Of a stretch of 6,747 nt of DNA, positions 1 through 6,322 are shown piece by piece. Positions within the stretch are counted from its first letter, which is position 1. Every line of letters begins with the position of its first letter. Both the position numbers and the translations under genes were made by a program. Below the pieces are notes generated by a model. That model had not been told where the DNA came from and searched no databases. It saw only the letters and a list, made by a program, of their open reading frames with translations. Source of the DNA: Lentisphaeria bacterium (GTDB lineage Bacteria > Verrucomicrobiota > Lentisphaeria > Oligosphaerales > PUNB01); the NCBI GenBank assembly GCA_007133055.1, contig SLNM01000169.1, positions 1-6,747 on the forward strand, in the 5' to 3' direction.

Positions 1-26
1 GCATTCCTGCACTCTCCAAATGTTGG

Positions 27-55
27 TTGACAGGGGAAAGCTGAGAAAATCGTAT
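27..55 (+). promoter_or_regulatory. Possible sigma70-like promoter upstream of larB
   Basis: A perfect -35 hexamer TTGACA lies at 27-32. After a 17-nt spacer comes TCGTAT at 50-55, which matches the -10 consensus at only three of six positions. If used, transcription would begin near 62 and leave a leader of about 118 nt before the larB start at 180. The -35 is seen directly; promoter activity is inferred and the poor -10 keeps confidence low. Nothing else in bases 1-179 looks like a gene. Confidence 0.3.
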
Positions 56-179
56 CTGCAATACTTTAACCTAACCGTGTAATATTTAATTGCAACTTCC
101 GCCGTTTTTCGAAAGATGGTTTGTTTATCGGTATTTCGCAATTATTTTTCAGTCGAACATGGCAAGGAGCACAGGTTCA

Positions 180-875
180 ATGGCGAAAGAGCAAATCCAA
201 GCCTCAGGCATGAGTGAAGTTTTTCCCGACTTGCAGAGGGTTGGGAACACTGGTTTTTCGGAGGTGATTTATTGTCCTGGCAAGAGCGACGATCAACTGC
301 GCGCGGTTTCGGCGGCGCTCCTGTCTGAATCACCCAATCTGCTGGCTACTCGCGCCACTCCCGAGCAGGCTGAAGTTTTGCACGGGGTTTGTCAGGAGTT
401 TCAATATCATGAGAAGGCGCGCGTGGCCTATGTCCATCGTGACCGCACGGTGAGCGGTCGCGGCACGCTGGCGGTGGTGGCGGCCGGAACCTGCGATTTG
501 CCGGTGGCCGAGGAAGCGGCGGTTTGCGCCGAGGTGATGGGCAGCCGGGTGGTGCGGTTTTACGATGTTGGGGTGGCCGGTCTGCATCGCATACTGAGTT
601 GCCGGGAGCGTCTGCGGTCGGCTGCGGTGGTCGTTGTGGTTGCCGGCATGGAGGGGGCGCTGCCTTCGGTGGTCGGCGGTTTGGTACCCTGCCCGGTGAT
701 TGCGGTCCCCACCTCGGTTGGCTATGGCGCCAGCTTCTCCGGCCTGGCCGCTCTGCTGGGGATGCTTAATTCCTGCGCGCCCGGGGTTACAGTGGTTAAT
801 ATCGACAACGGCTTCGGTGCCGCTTTCGCCGCCACCCGCATTAACCGCCCTCCGCCGGCGCGACGCGATTCCTGA
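180..875 (+). CDS. larB: LarB, nickel pincer cofactor biosynthesis (pyridinium-3,5-biscarboxylate mononucleotide synthase)
   Basis: LarB carboxylates the pyridinium ring of nicotinic acid adenine dinucleotide and cleaves its phosphoanhydride bond. This is the first step towards the nickel-pincer nucleotide of lactate racemase and other LarA-type enzymes, and it is cytoplasmic. The 231-residue product carries the PurE-like C-terminal core: [19 protein letters not shown] (103-121), [11 protein letters not shown] (128-138), [16 protein letters not shown] (154-169), [17 protein letters not shown] (177-193) and LNSCAPG with Cys199, the position I recall as the catalytic cysteine. I chose the ATG at 180 because AAGGAG at 164-169 sits 10 nt upstream. 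In-frame starts at 90 (TTG) and 159 lack such a site and would add an unrelated leader. The family's usual N-terminal helical stretch is short here; '[16 protein letters not shown]' stands where a D-x-x-R...GFPEV block is normal. LarC and LarE, needed later in the pathway, are not in the window. Confidence 0.9.
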   Translation: MAKEQIQASGMSEVFPDLQRVGNTGFSEVIYCPGKSDDQLRAVSAALLSESPNLLATRATPEQAEVLHGVCQEFQYHEKARVAYVHRDRTVSGRGTLAVVAAGTCDLPVAEEAAVCAEVMGSRVVRFYDVGVAGLHRILSCRERLRSAAVVVVVAGMEGALPSVVGGLVPCPVIAVPTSVGYGASFSGLAALLGMLNSCAPGVTVVNIDNGFGAAFAATRINRPPPARRDS

Positions 876-988
876 AACCGCCGGCAAATTGCCTCCGCCA
901 TATAATGATCGACGCTATCGTCAGCCGCACCATAGTCCCAGCCCTGATCATTCGCCACAATCTTTGTAACACGAGGGATGTCCGTTGC

Positions 989-2515
989 TCATTCAGTGGT
1001 TTCCTCGGTGCGATAGTGAAACAGGCGGTCCAGGCGCGATTCTCCGGCCTCGCCAAGATCGCGAGCCTGGCTGTACCATCGTCGGGCTTCCTCCATTCGC
1101 GGCGGCTCCATGGCGGCCAGTAACAGAGCCAGGTTATAGGCTGAAACCTGATCCTCCGGATCGATTTGCAGCGCCTTGCGAAAACTGGCTTCCGCCTTCT
1201 CCGACTGCCCGAGGCTGAGACTGACTATGCCCAATTGCCGCAGGGTATTGGAGTTCTCGGGGTCAAGGCGGCTGGCCCGTTGCAGCAGGGGGAGGGCGGC
1301 GGCGGCCTGATCCTGGTGCAGGCGTATCGTGGCAAGCGCAAGCAGCGAGGTTAGATCCTCGGGGGACGATTGCAGTATCTGCTGCAAAAAACGGGCGGCG
1401 GTCTCTGTGTCCCGTTCCACCATGGCACGGGCGGCAAGGCGGCGCAGAGATTTTTGATACTCTTCACCCTCCGCAACCAGCCGGCGCGGGTCAAGTTCCG
1501 CCGTTTCATCCCCGTTTGCGTCGAGGGAGAGAGTGTCTTTGCCGGCCTGGTTGAAATCGAAAAATATCGCCAAATGTCCGGGGCTTAGCGCGGCGGCCTG
1601 CTCGAGCCGGGCCAGCTCCTCTTCCTGACGCCGAAGCAGGCGCAGCTTTTCCTGATTGCGACGGGCCAGTCCGTCCCGCTCATCGGTCAGAGCTTCCAGT
1701 TCCTCCTCCAATTGAGCTGCTCGACGCTGCCATTCGGCGATCATGTCTCGCTGTGCGCCGATCGCTTTTCGGGTTTCATCAAGCTGGCTTTCCAAGGATT
1801 GTCTTTCCCGGTAGAGGGCGACATTGATAAATCTCAGTTCCTGCATTTCGAAGTCGAGTTCAGCCACTGCTTCGGCAACCGTCCTGGGCGGGGGTGGGCG
1901 GCGGCTGTCCAACTGCCGGCGCAGTCGCCGGTTCTCTTCGGCCATCGCCTGCATTTGTTGTTCGTACTGCTGACTTTGGCGATTGGCTATTTCCCGTTCC
2001 AGACTGGCGGTTTGGAGGCGCTGGTCGAAGATGGTCCGCTGTTGCAGCAATTCCTCGACCGTTTCCTCCAATTGCCGGCGGGCGCTTTCCGCCATCTCCA
2101 GTCCCCGAGTCAAGCGTTGCTCTTTGGCAGTCAGCCCCCCGCTCTCCCACAAGCTGTCCACCTCCTCCTTTAACCTGGCCACTCTTTGCCGCGCCACGCG
2201 CAACTGGCTGCGCAAGAATCGGTTGTCTTCCAGAAGCGGCTCCACCTGCGCGGCCAGTACTCGATATCCGTCAAGCTCCCTTCTGGACTCCGTCAATAGA
2301 TTTTCCAGGCGCTCCAGTTCCTGTTGCAACTGACGATTCTCCAGTACGATGCGCTGCACTCCGCTGGTTAGATTCTCGACCATGCTTTCAAGAGCCGAGC
2401 TCTGACCGCAGGCGGGGCGGGGCATAACCGTCAGCATGCTGACAGCTACAAGCCCGGCCAGACCCGAGCTGAGCCGGCGCCAAAACAGGGTTTCGGTGGT
2501 TGTAGGAGTTTTCAT
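989..2515 (-). CDS. Exported coiled-coil protein with C-terminal TPR repeats, function unknown
   Basis: The 508-residue product begins with a likely Sec signal peptide: FWRR (11-14), a hydrophobic core LSSGLAGLVAVSMLTV (15-30) and cleavage probably near ACG/QSS (35-40). The Cys36 context RPAC is not a good lipobox. Residues about 42-205 and 212-308 are heptad-rich, full of Leu, Glu, Arg and Gln, and should form long coiled coils split by a proline hinge (PPPP, 207-210). After a linker (309-350), residues about 354-490 hold roughly four TPRs, the clearest being 422-455 with the typical G-x-x-x-x-A spacing and DPE endings. Such proteins usually act as cell-envelope scaffolds; the specific role here is unknown. 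The ATG at 2515 gives a conventional MK start. A GTG at 2539 would add eight residues, and neither has a strong Shine-Dalgarno. It lies 191 nt downstream of fmdB on the same strand and converges with larB. Confidence 0.8.
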   Translation of the reverse strand: MKTPTTTETLFWRRLSSGLAGLVAVSMLTVMPRPACGQSSALESMVENLTSGVQRIVLENRQLQQELERLENLLTESRRELDGYRVLAAQVEPLLEDNRFLRSQLRVARQRVARLKEEVDSLWESGGLTAKEQRLTRGLEMAESARRQLEETVEELLQQRTIFDQRLQTASLEREIANRQSQQYEQQMQAMAEENRRLRRQLDSRRPPPPRTVAEAVAELDFEMQELRFINVALYRERQSLESQLDETRKAIGAQRDMIAEWQRRAAQLEEELEALTDERDGLARRNQEKLRLLRRQEEELARLEQAAALSPGHLAIFFDFNQAGKDTLSLDANGDETAELDPRRLVAEGEEYQKSLRRLAARAMVERDTETAARFLQQILQSSPEDLTSLLALATIRLHQDQAAAALPLLQRASRLDPENSNTLRQLGIVSLSLGQSEKAEASFRKALQIDPEDQVSAYNLALLLAAMEPPRMEEARRWYSQARDLGEAGESRLDRLFHYRTEETTE

Positions 2516-2706
2516 GCCGGGATATACTGTCGGATTCACGGTTGCTGTGCGCCAGAAGACCCTTGCCCTGCAGGGTGGGACTCTTTCGGCGCAGACAAGC
2601 TCCGACTAAACATGCACAGACCGTCATGGTATGCACACGCTTGGTCAAAACTTGTCTGCATCCAAAATAGTCCCATCCAATGTAACTTTTGAAGCGTGAC
2701 ACGACA

Positions 2707-2937
2707 CTAGAAAGGGCAGGAGCCACCGGCGCAACCACCATCGGTGGCCGCCGGGCATTGCGAGGCGGAGGCGCATGGCGAAGGAGGATTCGCAGAGGCC
2801 GGACTGAATGTTGAAAACATCTTTTTCAAGCTTGGTTCAAGACACTGTGGACAGGCGCCGGGTTCCTGATCGGCAGTGCGCAGCAGCCGTTCGAAGCGAT
2901 GCCCGCAGTGTTCGCAGCGATATTCATAAATCGGCAT
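2707..2937 (-). CDS. FmdB-family zinc-ribbon protein
   Basis: The 76-residue protein starts MPIYEYRCEHCGHRFE, the hallmark of the FmdB/CxxC_CxxC_SSSS family. Cys8, Cys11, Cys29 and Cys32 form two CxxC knuckles that should bind one zinc. The family is named after a putative regulator of formamidase/amidase genes, but the real function of most members is unknown. The C-terminal tail (44-76) is low-complexity and holds four more cysteines (55, 61, 69, 74). The start at 2937 is set by the conserved MPIYEY; the longer reading from 2997 adds an unrelated leader. The upstream gene's stop overlaps this start by 14 nt, so translation is probably coupled. It is the last gene of the trxA cluster. Confidence 0.85.
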   Translation of the reverse strand: MPIYEYRCEHCGHRFERLLRTADQEPGACPQCLEPSLKKMFSTFSPASANPPSPCASASQCPAATDGGCAGGSCPF

Positions 2938-3151
2938 GATGCTTTCTCTCTCGCTTGGGTTTTCCCGGCAGTTGAGAGGAGGCCGCCAAGCCTCCAATCA
3001 GGCCGCCAACCAGAAATCCTCGCCAGGGACTGGCCAATATTTGGCAGGTGCCGCCGTGACAGTAGCTTAACCAAGCCAAGCCACCGCCGACCAAAGCACC
3101 AAACAGGACGATCGCGGCAATTCTAATGGATATTTTTGTTGCTTTCTTCAA
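2924..3151 (-). CDS. Small membrane protein, DUF6132-like
   Basis: This 75-residue protein has a Lys-rich start and two predicted membrane segments, about residues 10-29 (IAAIVLFGALVGGGLAWL) and 43-60 (the WRGFLVGGLIGGLAAS region). Between them is a short CHGGTCQILASPW loop (31-43). The C-x(4)-C loop followed by a small-residue second helix is what I recall of the DUF6132 family, whose members are often near thioredoxin or rhodanese genes. The function is unknown; a redox or sulfur role at the membrane is inferred from Cys31/Cys36 and the neighbour trxA. The start is TTG at 3151, which overlaps the trxA stop as TTGA, and there is no internal Met to offer an alternative. The tail KPKRERKHH is basic and overlaps the fmdB start in another frame. 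Confidence 0.72.
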   Translation of the reverse strand: MKKATKISIRIAAIVLFGALVGGGLAWLSYCHGGTCQILASPWRGFLVGGLIGGLAASSQLPGKPKRERKHHADL

Positions 3152-3459
3152 GACAGAGCTTTGATTAGGCTTGCTTCATCCTGAACACCAACGAACTCCT
3201 GCACTTTCTCGCCGTCCTTCATGACAAGCAATGTGGGAATCGAGCGCACCCCGAAGCGGGCGGCAGTTTCACCGGCTTCATCCACATTGACCTTGACAAT
3301 GCGTACGTTGTCCGGCAGTTTGCCAACCATGCCTTGCAGAATCTCACCTTGCATCCGGCACGGGCCGCACCATGTGGCCCAGAAATCTACCAGCACCGTG
3401 CCTTTTTCCGTCTTTTCCTGGAAATCCTTATCGGTCGCCTCGGCAATTTTTTCACTCAT
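3148..3459 (-). CDS. trxA: Thioredoxin
   Basis: This is a complete 103-residue thioredoxin, the normal length, acting as a cytoplasmic disulfide reductant regenerated by thioredoxin reductase (not in the window). The active site WCGPC is at 30-34 within VDFWATWCGPCRM, the buried Asp is at 25 and the cis-Pro loop is SIPT (Pro75). The usual tail GVQDEASLIKALS closes the fold. The ATG at 3459 is preceded by AAGGAC nine nt upstream (spacer CAATACC). The frame stays open farther upstream through the tandem repeats and the tRNA, but that extension has no ribosome site and is not thioredoxin. The residue after the active site region, MQGEIL (36-41), differs from the more common M(I/L)AP(I/V)L, a modest variation. 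It heads the trxA / DUF6132-like / fmdB cluster with overlapping junctions. Confidence 0.95.
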   Translation of the reverse strand: MSEKIAEATDKDFQEKTEKGTVLVDFWATWCGPCRMQGEILQGMVGKLPDNVRIVKVNVDEAGETAARFGVRSIPTLLVMKDGEKVQEFVGVQDEASLIKALS

Positions 3460-3513
3460 GGTATTGTCCTTGGTTTTGTTGAGAGCAAAGGAAGCTTCGC
3501 AATCCTTTATCGC

Positions 3514-3603
3514 AGGTCGGCTGTCCGACTCGACCATGCCCGTAGGTCGAGTATCCGACTCGACCATGCCCGTAGGTCGAGTATCCGACTCGACCATAGG
3601 GAT
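3514..3603. repeat. Three tandem 30-bp palindromic repeats between tRNA-Leu and trxA
   Basis: Three 30-bp units run at 3514-3543, 3544-3573 and 3574-3603. Units 2 and 3 each contain a perfect inverted repeat, GGTCGAGT - ATCCG - ACTCGACC (8-bp stem, 5-nt loop), followed by the linker ATGCCCGT in units 1 and 2. Unit 3 changes in its last bases where it meets the tRNA. Unit 1 is 27/30 identical to unit 2, yet its changes make a different stem, GTCGG-CTGT-CCGAC. There is no T-run after any hairpin, so these are not classic terminators. In the minus-strand frame of trxA the units read as a decapeptide beginning MVESDTRPTG, but no ribosome site supports translation. A REP-like intergenic element or RNA processing structure is the likeliest reading. 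Confidence 0.9.
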
Positions 3604-3689
3604 GGTACCGGAGGTGGGACTCGAACCCACACTAGGTTGCCCTAACCAGATTTTGAGTCTAGCGCGTCTGCCAATTCCGCCACTCCGGC
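3603..3689 (-). tRNA. tRNA-Leu (anticodon CAA)
   Basis: The 87-nt gene folds as a class II tRNA. The acceptor arms are GCCGGAG and CTCCGGT (G1-U72 wobble, otherwise paired), followed by A73 and an encoded CCA at the 3' end (3603-3605). The anticodon stem CTAGA/TCTGG closes the loop CTCAAAA, giving anticodon CAA at 3655-3653, which reads UUG. The long variable arm is TAGG-GCAA-CCTA and the T-arm GTGGG-TTCGAGT-CCCAC. The long variable arm and anticodon identify leucine. It is the first transcribed element after the promoter at 3739-3766, and its 3' end touches the tandem repeats. Confidence 0.97.
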
Positions 3690-3738
3690 AATGGGACAAG
3701 CCCACTGGTACAAAGGTTCCAGCAGGTTTGCGATAGAT

Positions 3739-3766
3739 AAGATAATTTGGTTTGACGAAGTGTCAA
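3739..3766 (-). promoter_or_regulatory. Promoter for tRNA-Leu, possibly also trxA cluster
   Basis: On the minus strand a perfect -35 TTGACA (3766-3761) is followed, after 16 nt, by TATCTT (3744-3739), matching four of six -10 positions. Transcription would begin near 3732, giving a leader of about 43 nt before the mature tRNA 5' end, which is usual for a tRNA gene. The -35 box lies inside a dyad TTGAC-gaagt-GTCAA (3752-3766), which could be an operator or chance. No separate strong promoter was found between the tRNA and trxA, so read-through is plausible. Confidence 0.55.
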
Positions 3767-3908
3767 TCCATCGCGGATACAACGTGCCGGGATGGCTGCC
3801 GATTCGAAACCGCAATTCGGATGCGGCAATGATAGCCCCGACGGCCAGGCCAGGCCATTGTCCAGTTTGAACCACGAACCCCGAATCCGCCTTAGGATTG
3901 GCGACATG

Positions 3909-4934
3909 CTACGGGTTAAGAGTTTTTCCCGCCAGTTCAACCCACGGTCGAATAACTTCGATTATTTCCCGCTTAAACTTATCGCTGGCGATCTGCTGTC
4001 CGGCATCGCTGCGGGCTTCGAGTGGCTGCGGATGAGCCTCGATCACCAGGCCATCGGCGCCGGCGGCAATGGCGGCCAGAGCCAAAGGTAGAACCAGCTT
4101 GCGATTGCCGGAGGCGTGCGACGGGTCGACCATGACCGGCAAGTGAGATTCCTGCTTGGCCACGACTACCGCGCTTAGATCGAGGGTATTGCGTGTAGCG
4201 GTTTCGAAGGTGCGAATGCCGCGCTCGCAGAGAACTACGTTCTCGCAACCATGCACCATCAGATATTCGGCGGCGGACAACCATTCATCGATGGTCGAGG
4301 CCATGCCGCGTTTGAGGAGAATTGGCCTGCCGCAGTCGGCGACTTTTTCCAGCAAATGATAGTTCTGAGCGTTGCGGGCACCGATTTGCAGCATGTCCGC
4401 AACCGCTGCTACTCTTTTTATATGCTCCACACCAATAACTTCCGTGACAATTGCCAGGCCGAATTCATCCTTCATCCGGGCCAGGTGTTCGAGACCCTTG
4501 CCAGCCAGTCCTTGAAAATCATAGGGCGAGGTGCGAGGCTTGAAGGCGCCGCCGCGCAGAATGCCGACGCCGGCCGCCGACAAATCACGGGCGCTTTCTC
4601 TGATTTGCGCCAAGCTTTCGACTGCGCAGGGGCCGGCAATCACCTGAAACGCACCCTGTCCAAGAGGATGGCCGCCAATGTGCACCACCGAGTTGGCGCT
4701 GTGGAATTCGCGGCTGGCCAGCTTGTAGCGCTTCTGGATCGGCAGCACGTTCTCCACTTCGGGCATACCCTTGAGGGTTTCCAGCGAGGGATGCTCGGTC
4801 TCATCGCCGATAGCCGCGATCACGGTTCTTTGAACCCCCTGAATCAGACGAGGTTCATAGCCCAGGCCGACGACGTGCCGGCGCACCTCTTCAATCCCGT
4901 CAGGCGGAGTATTGGGTTTGATTACAATAATCAC
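3909..4934 (-). CDS. aroF: 3-deoxy-7-phosphoheptulonate synthase (DAHP synthase, class I-beta with N-terminal regulatory domain)
   Basis: The enzyme condenses phosphoenolpyruvate with erythrose 4-phosphate to DAHP, the first step of the shikimate pathway to aromatic amino acids. At 341 residues it matches the Thermotoga maritima-type enzyme (338). Residues about 1-70 form the ferredoxin/ACT-like regulatory domain that in this class mediates Tyr/Phe inhibition. The TIM-barrel follows with GPCAVES (101-107), GGAFKPRTSPYDFQG (128-142), LKRGMASTIDEWLSAAEY (207-224), RGIRTFETATRNTLDLSAV (238-256), DPSHASG (270-276) and IEAHPQP (298-304). The metal ligands are all present: Cys103, His273, Glu299 and Asp310. 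I chose the GTG at 4934 because AAAGGA lies 9-10 nt upstream and the family begins right there; an ATG at 4982 would add 16 unrelated residues. It stands alone, divergent from the HAD gene, with no other aro gene in view and no convincing terminator downstream. Confidence 0.95.
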   Translation of the reverse strand: MIIVIKPNTPPDGIEEVRRHVVGLGYEPRLIQGVQRTVIAAIGDETEHPSLETLKGMPEVENVLPIQKRYKLASREFHSANSVVHIGGHPLGQGAFQVIAGPCAVESLAQIRESARDLSAAGVGILRGGAFKPRTSPYDFQGLAGKGLEHLARMKDEFGLAIVTEVIGVEHIKRVAAVADMLQIGARNAQNYHLLEKVADCGRPILLKRGMASTIDEWLSAAEYLMVHGCENVVLCERGIRTFETATRNTLDLSAVVVAKQESHLPVMVDPSHASGNRKLVLPLALAAIAAGADGLVIEAHPQPLEARSDAGQQIASDKFKREIIEVIRPWVELAGKTLNP

Positions 4935-5068
4935 AGTGAAAAATCCTTTTGAGCCTTTACAATAATCTCTGACTGTCAACATGGCAAGCAGAGTTCCTGG
5001 AGTACCGTAATGCGTTAGTCATGCTAAAGGTTGAACTCAAAAGAAATCCGGTTCAGGAAGGTTATAAA

Positions 5069-5929
5069 ATGAAATCTTGCTTTCTCCCCTGGTGGAAGGA
5101 TAATTACCAGAGGTTTCAGGCTATATTAATGGACATCGACGGCACTTTGGTTGCGGGCGAGCGGGCTTTGCCGGGGGCGGCTGACACTCTTGACTGGCTG
5201 CGGCACCGCCGATTTCCTTTTTGCCTGCTGACCAATGACGGCAACCGTTCGCCGCAGGAGAAAAGTCGATTGCTGGGACAGGCCGGGCTAAGTGTGCAGC
5301 CGGAGGAGATTGTCTCTTGCGGCATGGCACTTGACGAGCTGGCCCGGCATCCCGAACTGGGGCAAAAACTTTTTTTTGTAATGGGCGATCTTGGCCGTCC
5401 AAACTATGCCGACACAGCGGGGTTGCGCATCACCAACGATCCCGGCCAGCTCGAACAGTGCGCCGGAATCATTGTCGGGGAGGGATATTATGACTGGCAG
5501 CGGTACTTGAACCTGGCGCTCAACACTCTGCTCAGCGCCCCGGACAAGATGATGATCGTACCCAATCCCGACAGCTACTGGCCGAACGGAGTCAATGGCG
5601 AGGTCGGCATTGGCGCCGGTGGCAAGGCTAGGTTTCTGGCTGGTATTTTGGCCGAGGCCGGGGTCCGAGTCGAGCCGATATATCTGGGCAAGCCCTACCG
5701 GGCAATTTTTCGCCTGGCACTCGAGCACATCGGACGTTGCTGGGGCATCCCCGATTTATCGGCGGATCAAGTCCTGATGCTGGGCGATTCATTGAAATCC
5801 GACATCGCCGGAGCCAGGCTGGCAGGTTTGCGCTCGGGACTGCTGCTCAGTGGAGTCACCAGCCGAGTTCTGGCCGAAGCCGCCCCCGATGAAGAGCGTC
5901 CGGACTGGGTGTTTAAGGCACTGGCATGA
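5069..5929 (+). CDS. HAD-IIA family hydrolase, NagD-like phosphatase
   Basis: This 286-residue protein is a haloacid dehalogenase-fold phosphatase of subfamily IIA (NagD, PGPase/4-nitrophenylphosphatase type). Motif I is DIDGT (22-26) with the nucleophile Asp22 and acid/base Asp24. Motif II is LLTND (53-57), motif III the Lys of GKP (207-209), and motif IV GDSLKSDIAGA (239-249) with Asp240 and Asp245 for Mg2+. The region about 70-200 between motifs II and III is the C2 cap expected for IIA enzymes. The physiological substrate is unknown; sugar phosphates or nucleotide monophosphates are typical of relatives. The ATG at 5069 has AGGAAGG at 5055-5061 with 7 nt spacing; an upstream ATG at 5021 lacks this. 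It is slightly longer than E. coli NagD because of about 15 residues before motif I. The neighbour is divergent, so it looks monocistronic. Confidence 0.87.
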   Translation: MKSCFLPWWKDNYQRFQAILMDIDGTLVAGERALPGAADTLDWLRHRRFPFCLLTNDGNRSPQEKSRLLGQAGLSVQPEEIVSCGMALDELARHPELGQKLFFVMGDLGRPNYADTAGLRITNDPGQLEQCAGIIVGEGYYDWQRYLNLALNTLLSAPDKMMIVPNPDSYWPNGVNGEVGIGAGGKARFLAGILAEAGVRVEPIYLGKPYRAIFRLALEHIGRCWGIPDLSADQVLMLGDSLKSDIAGARLAGLRSGLLLSGVTSRVLAEAAPDEERPDWVFKALA

Positions 5930-6130
5930 TCCCTGAACACAATGTAAGCGCGATCCCTCACCCTCGGCAGCATGCGCCCTAGCCTGATTAATTCATGCGA
6001 ATTCGGCTATCCCGGAATGCAATTGCATCGACTTGATGTCCTGCCCTTTGTCTAAAGCCCAATAATACTGTTGGGGAAAGACGATTAAGTTGTTGCGGAC
6101 GAAGCGAAAGCGAAGTGGTATTCTGACATC
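5930..6130. other. Intergenic stretch without recognisable gene
   Basis: No coding region, RNA gene or clear terminator was found between the HAD gene and the short ORF. The only marked structure is a perfect 12-bp palindrome, ATGCAATTGCAT, at 6017-6028, just after an imperfect ATTCGG/CCGGAAT inverted repeat. A TATTCT at 6119-6124 could be a -10 box for the downstream pair, but no -35 at good spacing accompanies it. Confidence 0.4.
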
Positions 6131-6160
6131 GTGAAAAAGACACATACCATCACGCGACGC

Positions 6161-6322
6161 ATGACGGACACCCCACGTGATGACGTTGTACCCGGAACAC
6201 CGGCAGAACGCATCGGCTTGGTTTGGCCGTTGACCCGTGAAGTCACTTCATTGAGCAAGCATCACGATGCTGAACGAAGACTACAGAGACATGTTGCAGG
6301 CCTTGGTCGACGAGAAGGTTAG
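6161..6322 (+). CDS. Short ORF upstream of and overlapping a nucleotidyltransferase, unknown function
   Basis: The 53-residue reading from ATG 6161 (63 residues from GTG 6131) has a compact soluble sequence with the segments PGTPAERIGLVWPLTREV (11-28), SLSKHHDAERRLQRHVA (30-46) and a basic end GRREG. The pattern 'P-E/A-ER-x-x-x-VWPLT...DAERRLQRHV..L.RR' recalls short hypothetical proteins I remember upstream of small nucleotidyltransferase genes in PVC-type genomes; this memory was not checked against a database. It is too short for an enzyme and could be an antitoxin-like or leader protein. Its last 56 nt overlap the start of the nucleotidyltransferase in another frame, so its RLQRHV motif and that gene's N-terminus share DNA. 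Neither start has a good Shine-Dalgarno, so the exact start is open. Confidence 0.5.
   Translation: MTDTPRDDVVPGTPAERIGLVWPLTREVTSLSKHHDAERRLQRHVAGLGRREG

Noticed and set aside
330..887. Minus-strand 185-codon ORF antisense to larB
   Set aside because: It is low-complexity, rich in His, Arg and Gly, and opposite the conserved LarB core.
1712..2427. Plus-strand ORFs of 153 and 177 codons opposite the coiled-coil/TPR gene
   Set aside because: They mirror the heptad-rich minus-strand gene; composition is skewed and no family features appear. The minus strand has a signal peptide, coiled coil and TPRs.
2561..2580. Palindrome CCCTGCAGGG at 2566-2575 as a terminator of the trxA cluster
   Set aside because: The hairpin is only 10 bp of self-complement with little loop and is not followed by a T-run on the minus strand.
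2388..2741. Minus-strand 117-codon ORF between fmdB and the coiled-coil gene
   Set aside because: It overlaps both neighbours in another frame, has no recognisable domain, and reads through the intergenic region.
3514..3603. The tandem array as a CRISPR
   Set aside because: The units are directly adjacent with no variable spacers of 25-40 bp, and only three copies exist.
3808..3833. CCGCA/TGCGG hairpin downstream of aroF as a terminator
   Set aside because: The stem is five base pairs and is followed by only three T residues on the minus strand; not enough to call.
3642..3940. Minus-strand ORFs of 77 and 93 codons upstream of and into tRNA-Leu
   Set aside because: Their C-terminal ends (VAELADALDSKSG, PEWRNWQTR) are the well-known spurious translation of a tRNA-Leu gene, and the rest has no ribosome site or recognisable family.
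4251..4952. Plus-strand 233-codon ORF antisense to DAHP synthase
   Set aside because: It lies almost wholly opposite a complete, motif-verified aroF and shows no domain or ribosome site.
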